From: Clostridia bacterium
GTDB taxonomy: Bacteria > Bacillota > Clostridia > Oscillospirales > CAG-272
Direction of reading: 5' to 3'
DNA: 8,664 nt
NCBI GenBank assembly: GCA_017958705.1
Contig: JAGDCE010000215.1
Location: 1-8,664 of the forward strand
The position numbers and the translations under genes were made by a program. The notes beneath the pieces were generated by a model, which worked only from the letters and a program-made list of their open reading frames with translations, was not told the DNA's origin and did no database searches. Numbering within the stretch: position 1 is the first letter of the stretch; each line of letters begins with the position of its first letter. This document shows, one piece after another, positions 6,338 to 8,664 of this stretch.

Positions 6338-6706
6338 ATGGATACTTTCTTGAAATATCTGCTCGTTTTCTGCTCCGGCGGGCTTCTGTGTCTGCCGGCG
6401 CAGATACTGATCTGCAAAACGAAACTCTCCCCGGCGCGCATCCTGACGGGATACGTCGTGACCGGGGTGATACTCGGAGCCGTCGGGATATACGGCAGGC
6501 TCGTCAAAATATTCGGCGCGGGATTGCGCGTGCCGCTGACCGGATTCGGAGCGGCGATGGCCGACGGCGTCCGCCGGGCCGTCGATGAAAAAGGTCTGTT
6601 CGGAGCGCTGACCGGCGGCATGACCGCAGCCGCGGCGGGGCTGACCGCAGCGCTCGTGCTCTCCGTGATCTGCGCCGCGCTCTTCCGCAGCAAACGCCGC
6701 AGATGA
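6338..6706 (+). CDS. spoVAE: Stage V sporulation protein AE (SpoVAEb type)
   Basis: A small membrane subunit of the SpoVA dipicolinic-acid channel of the spore inner membrane. The 122-residue product is of typical family length and carries its hallmark segments: ILICKTKLSPARIL (23-36), a hydrophobic helix GYVVTGVILGAVGIYGRL (38-55), VPLTGFGAAMADGV (65-78), AVDEKGLFGALTGGMTAAAAGLTAA (81-105), a last helix to about 115, and a basic tail KRRR. Hydrophobic stretches at about 6-24, 36-55 and 90-115 fit a multi-pass membrane protein. ATG 6338 has GAGGG (6329-6333) close upstream. The frame remains open back to 6149, but that part is the MITE-like element and terminator. It would normally follow spoVAD directly. 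Its stop is 1 bp from the stop of the convergent nadE gene. Confidence 0.93.
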   Translation: MDTFLKYLLVFCSGGLLCLPAQILICKTKLSPARILTGYVVTGVILGAVGIYGRLVKIFGAGLRVPLTGFGAAMADGVRRAVDEKGLFGALTGGMTAAAAGLTAALVLSVICAALFRSKRRR

Positions 6707-6707
6707 A

Positions 6708-7439
6708 TCAGTTCAGATCCGGCACAAACGACGGCATCAGCTTCAGCTTGAAAAGATTGACCTTGTGCAGATGATCGATGCGGGCTTTTTTCGCCTCATC
6801 CTCGATCACACCTTCTCTTCTGTATCTTTCGAGCTCCGCGTAGGTAAAGCCGAGGTTGTCCTCGTCGGTCTTTCCGCACAGACCGTCGATCGGCACCTTG
6901 TCGACCAGGACGTCGGGCAGTCCGAGCACTCTGCCGATCTGCTTCATCTCCTGCACCGTCAGGTTCGAGCACGGGCTGAAATCACCGACTGAGACGCCGT
7001 ATCTCGTGGAATAGCCGACCCAGTCCTCGGACAGGTTGCAGGTGTTCGCCACTCTGCCGTTGTTGCTCTGCGAAACGGCGTAAAGCGTGGACATCCTGAT
7101 GCGGGGCGGCAGGTTCTGCGACGACTGCGCCGAAAGCTCGAACGGGATGTTCGCCCTGACGGCGTCGACCGCCTCTTTGATGTTTACGACGTAGTGTTTT
7201 ATCCCCAGATGTCTGACGAGCAGATACGCCATGTCTATGTCGTGCTGGTAGCCGTTCGGCATAAGCACGCCGATCACACGGTCGACGCCGAGCGCCTCCA
7301 CGCAGAGCGCCGCCACGATCGAACTGTCCTTGCCGCCGGATATGCCGACCACGGCGTTGCAGCCCGGTCCGTTCTCTTCGAAAAAGTCGCGTATCCACTG
7401 TACGCAGTCGTTTTTTACTTTCAATGCGTCAAAGCTCAT
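6708..7439 (-). CDS. nadE: NH3-dependent NAD+ synthetase
   Basis: Catalyses the last step of NAD synthesis, converting deamido-NAD to NAD with ATP and ammonia, in the cytoplasm. The 243-residue protein has the N-type ATP pyrophosphatase signature SGGKDSS (residues 34-40), then MPNGYQHDIDMA, LSEDWVGYSTRYGVSVGDFSP, DKVPIDGLCGKTDEDNLGFTYAELE, and a C-terminal RIDHLHK segment. There is no glutaminase domain, so it depends on free ammonia or a separate donor. The first ATG (7437-7439) is 5 bases after a perfect GGAGGT (7445-7450 on the other strand), which rules out the longer open frame to 7502. It is divergent from lexA and convergent with spoVAE with a single base between the stops, leaving no space for a shared terminator. 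Confidence 0.95.
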   Translation of the reverse strand: MSFDALKVKNDCVQWIRDFFEENGPGCNAVVGISGGKDSSIVAALCVEALGVDRVIGVLMPNGYQHDIDMAYLLVRHLGIKHYVVNIKEAVDAVRANIPFELSAQSSQNLPPRIRMSTLYAVSQSNNGRVANTCNLSEDWVGYSTRYGVSVGDFSPCSNLTVQEMKQIGRVLGLPDVLVDKVPIDGLCGKTDEDNLGFTYAELERYRREGVIEDEAKKARIDHLHKVNLFKLKLMPSFVPDLN

Positions 7440-7473
7440 ATATAACCTCCGGGTATCGGTATTTTCAGTGCTG

Positions 7474-7502
7474 ATTTTATCACATCGGCGGCGTTTTGTC
7501 AA
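7474..7502 (-). promoter_or_regulatory. Sigma-A promoter of nadE
   Basis: On the minus strand, TTGACA (7497-7502), a 17-bp spacer and TAAAAT (7474-7479), with a TGA extended -10 element. This is close to consensus, so strong constitutive expression is expected. The leader is about 30 bases. Confidence 0.88.
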
Positions 7503-7539
7503 TACGGCGGCGGCAAGGCGGAAAAACTTTTCGAAAAAC

Positions 7540-7553
7540 CGAAAAAATGTTCG
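7540..7553. promoter_or_regulatory. LexA-box-like site 1
   Basis: CGAAAAAATGTTCG matches the Gram-positive SOS box CGAACATATGTTCG at 12 of 14 positions, with a perfect right half-site. It ends 9 bp upstream of the lexA -35 box. Confidence 0.65.
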
Positions 7554-7562
7554 TTTTTTCTA

Positions 7563-7591
7563 TTTACAAACGAAAAAAAGTATGGTATACT
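7563..7591 (+). promoter_or_regulatory. Sigma-A promoter of lexA
   Basis: TTTACA (7563-7568), a 17-bp spacer and TATACT (7586-7591), with a TGG extended -10 element at 7583-7585. The transcript should begin near 7598, inside SOS-box-like site 2. Confidence 0.88.
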
Positions 7592-7597
7592 GAAAAT

Positions 7598-7611
7598 AGA
7601 ACAAATATTCG
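7598..7611. promoter_or_regulatory. LexA-box-like site 2 over the transcription start
   Basis: AGAACAAATATTCG matches CGAACATATGTTCG at 11 of 14 positions, keeping GAAC on the left and TTCG on the right. Its place at the expected start point fits repression by blocking RNA polymerase. Confidence 0.65.
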
Positions 7612-7625
7612 ATAAGGAGTGTGCC

Positions 7626-8219
7626 ATGCAGGATCTGAGCAAGCGCGAGAGGGAAATTCTCGAATTCATAACCGAGACGATAGAGTCGGAGGGTTACTCT
7701 CCGAGCGTGCGCGACATAAGCCAGGCGCTCGGGATCAGGAGCACCTCGACGGTACATATGTATCTGCACCGGCTGGAGGAAAAAGGATATATTTTAAAAG
7801 AGCAGGGAAAGAGCCGCACGATCCGGGTGGAAGGATCGGCGCAGCGCCCCGGCGTGCCGATAATCGGTTCGGTCGCCGCCGGTATGCCGATCTTCGCCGA
7901 GGAGAATTTTGACGGATATATCGACTTCAAAGCCGACGGATACGACCAGTCAAAGCTTTTCGCACTTCACGTAAAGGGCGAGAGCATGATCGACGCCGGG
8001 ATACTCGACGGCGATCTTCTGATAGTCGCCGCTACCGATTACGCGGAAAACGGCGATATCGTCGTGGCGCTCATCGACAACGAGGCGACGGTCAAGGAAT
8101 TCCATAAAGAAAAAGGCCGCTACCGCCTGCAGCCGAAGAACGAGACGATGGAACCGATAATAGTCAAAAAGTGCGAGATCTTAGGCAAAGCGGTCGCAAG
8201 CGTGAGATACTACAAATAA
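7626..8219 (+). CDS. lexA: LexA SOS-response repressor
   Basis: Represses DNA-damage genes. When RecA filaments form, LexA cleaves itself and the regulon is induced. The 197-residue product has the full family layout. Residues 1-65 are the winged helix-turn-helix (LSKREREILEFI, GYSPSVRDISQALGIRSTSTV with recognition helix STSTVHMYLHRLEEKGY). The cleavage site Ala85-Gly86 lies in GSVAAGMPI. The S24-type peptidase dyad is Ser120 (KGESM) and Lys157 (EATVKEF). AAGGAG (7614-7619) is 6 bases before the ATG. Two SOS-box-like sites frame the promoter, so autoregulation is likely. It is divergent from nadE with 186 bp between. Nothing is missing or unusual. Confidence 0.97.
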   Translation: MQDLSKREREILEFITETIESEGYSPSVRDISQALGIRSTSTVHMYLHRLEEKGYILKEQGKSRTIRVEGSAQRPGVPIIGSVAAGMPIFAEENFDGYIDFKADGYDQSKLFALHVKGESMIDAGILDGDLLIVAATDYAENGDIVVALIDNEATVKEFHKEKGRYRLQPKNETMEPIIVKKCEILGKAVASVRYYK

Positions 8220-8240
8220 CGCCGCCCGCCGCGGCAAATC

Positions 8241-8268
8241 ACACGGAGTCTTCATGGCTCCGTGTTTT
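8241..8268 (+). terminator. Intrinsic terminator of lexA
   Basis: ACACGGAG (8241-8248) pairs with CTCCGTGT (8258-8265), with possible further inner pairs, followed by TTTT. It starts 21 bp after the lexA stop codon. Confidence 0.75.
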
Positions 8269-8284
8269 GGTCCGCCGTGGCTCG

Positions 8285-8307
8285 CGTGATTTTTTTGAAA
8301 AATCACG
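8285..8307. repeat. Perfect 10-bp inverted repeat upstream of the sigma gene
   Basis: CGTGATTTTT (8285-8294) and AAAAATCACG (8298-8307) are separated by TTG. It is followed on the plus strand by an A tract rather than T residues, so it does not look like a normal terminator. It ends 8 bp upstream of the putative -35 element. It could be an operator or a weak RNA hairpin. Confidence 0.5.
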
Positions 8308-8315
8308 GAAAAAAG

Positions 8316-8344
8316 TGAACCTTTTTACGTCGTCAGACGTCTTA
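8316..8344 (+). promoter_or_regulatory. Candidate ECF-type promoter of the sigma factor gene
   Basis: TGAACC (8316-8321), a 16-bp spacer and CGTCTTA (8338-8344) match the GAAC / CGTC pattern recognised by many extracytoplasmic-function sigma factors. There is no sigma-A-like TATAAT at this place. Transcription would begin near 8350, about 24 bases before the ATG. The pattern suggests that the sigma factor drives its own gene. Confidence 0.6.
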
Positions 8345-8373
8345 TTGTATGAACGTATATGCGGGAGAATCAG

Positions 8374-8664
8374 ATGAAGAAGGACGAGTTGAGCATTTTT
8401 CTCGAAAAACACGGACACACGCTGTCCGCCTTCTGCTACTCGGTGTGTAAAGACGTACATACCGCCGACGAGATCTTTCAGGAGGTCTGTTTAAGACTTC
8501 TGAAAACAAACATATCCGCAAACGACGAGCGTGCCGTCACGTCTTATCTGTACAAAACGGCGCTCAGCGTTTACCGGGATATCCAAAGAAAGATCCGGCG
8601 GCGGGGCGAGGTCAGCATCGAAGAGACGGAAGTCAGGCGGTACGTCGACAGTATCGCCGACAGC
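8374..8664 (+). CDS. Sigma-70 family (ECF-like) sigma factor, partial at 3' end
   Basis: The frame is open from ATG 8374 to the window edge, giving the first 97 residues. Residues 5-75 look like sigma region 2: FLEKHGHTLSAFCYSVCKD, then TADEIFQEVCLRLLK, which corresponds to the conserved A-E-D-x-x-Q-E-V-F core, then TSYLYKTALSVYRDIQRKIRRR, the basic stretch at the end of region 2. Region 4, needed to confirm the family, lies beyond the window. GGGAG (8363-8367) is 6 bases before the chosen ATG; an in-frame ATG at 8359 has no such site. The candidate ECF-type promoter just upstream supports an autoregulated ECF sigma factor. A cognate anti-sigma gene, if present, would be expected downstream. 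Confidence 0.78.
   Translation, partial: MKKDELSIFLEKHGHTLSAFCYSVCKDVHTADEIFQEVCLRLLKTNISANDERAVTSYLYKTALSVYRDIQRKIRRRGEVSIEETEVRRYVDSIADS

Noticed and set aside
6982..7398. 138-codon alternative minus-strand frame in nadE
   Set aside because: Arg-rich out-of-frame shadow; the nadE frame carries the SGGKDSS motif.
8285..8307. Second lexA terminator
   Set aside because: The hairpin is followed by A residues rather than T residues on the plus strand, and by no T tract on the minus strand.

Overview
The window looks like chromosomal DNA of a spore-forming, fairly GC-rich Clostridia-type Firmicute, probably a gut anaerobe. The basis is two spoVA sporulation genes, a Gram-positive type LexA with its SOS-box-like sites, a DegV protein, strong AGGAGG-type ribosome binding sites and many hairpin-plus-T terminators. 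The genus cannot be told from the sequence.

Layout. (1) 1-770: 3' part of a gene for a probable surface protein, with a 14-copy TEPEAT linker and a C-terminal globular domain, closed by a terminator. (2) 858-3060: asnS (asparaginyl-tRNA synthetase) from its own promoter, overlapped by a short-chain dehydrogenase gene. (3) 3129-4094: a DegV-family gene with a strong extended -10 and its own terminator, then a hairpin/CATCAT repeat patch and a second terminator. (4) 4243-6706: a broken-up spoVA cluster. spoVAD and spoVAE, normally neighbours, are separated by about 1.1 kb holding an AT-rich block, a 40-codon ORF, a small lipoprotein gene and a 144-bp element with 13-bp terminal inverted repeats and an internal perfect 18-bp hairpin. 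(5) 6708-7625: nadE on the minus strand, ending 1 bp from spoVAE, and divergent from lexA. (6) 7540-8219: lexA with two SOS-box-like sites around its promoter. (7) 8285-8664: a palindrome, an ECF-type promoter and the 5' part of a sigma-70-family factor gene, cut by the window end.

How they work together: most genes are single housekeeping units with separate promoters and terminators. SpoVAD and SpoVAE belong to the forespore-membrane system that moves dipicolinic acid into the spore. LexA represses the SOS regulon and itself. The sigma gene looks autoregulated. I see no complete undescribed system. The most interesting part is the interrupted spoVA region, where spoVAE appears to have a forespore-type promoter built into a transcription terminator directly in front of its ribosome binding site.
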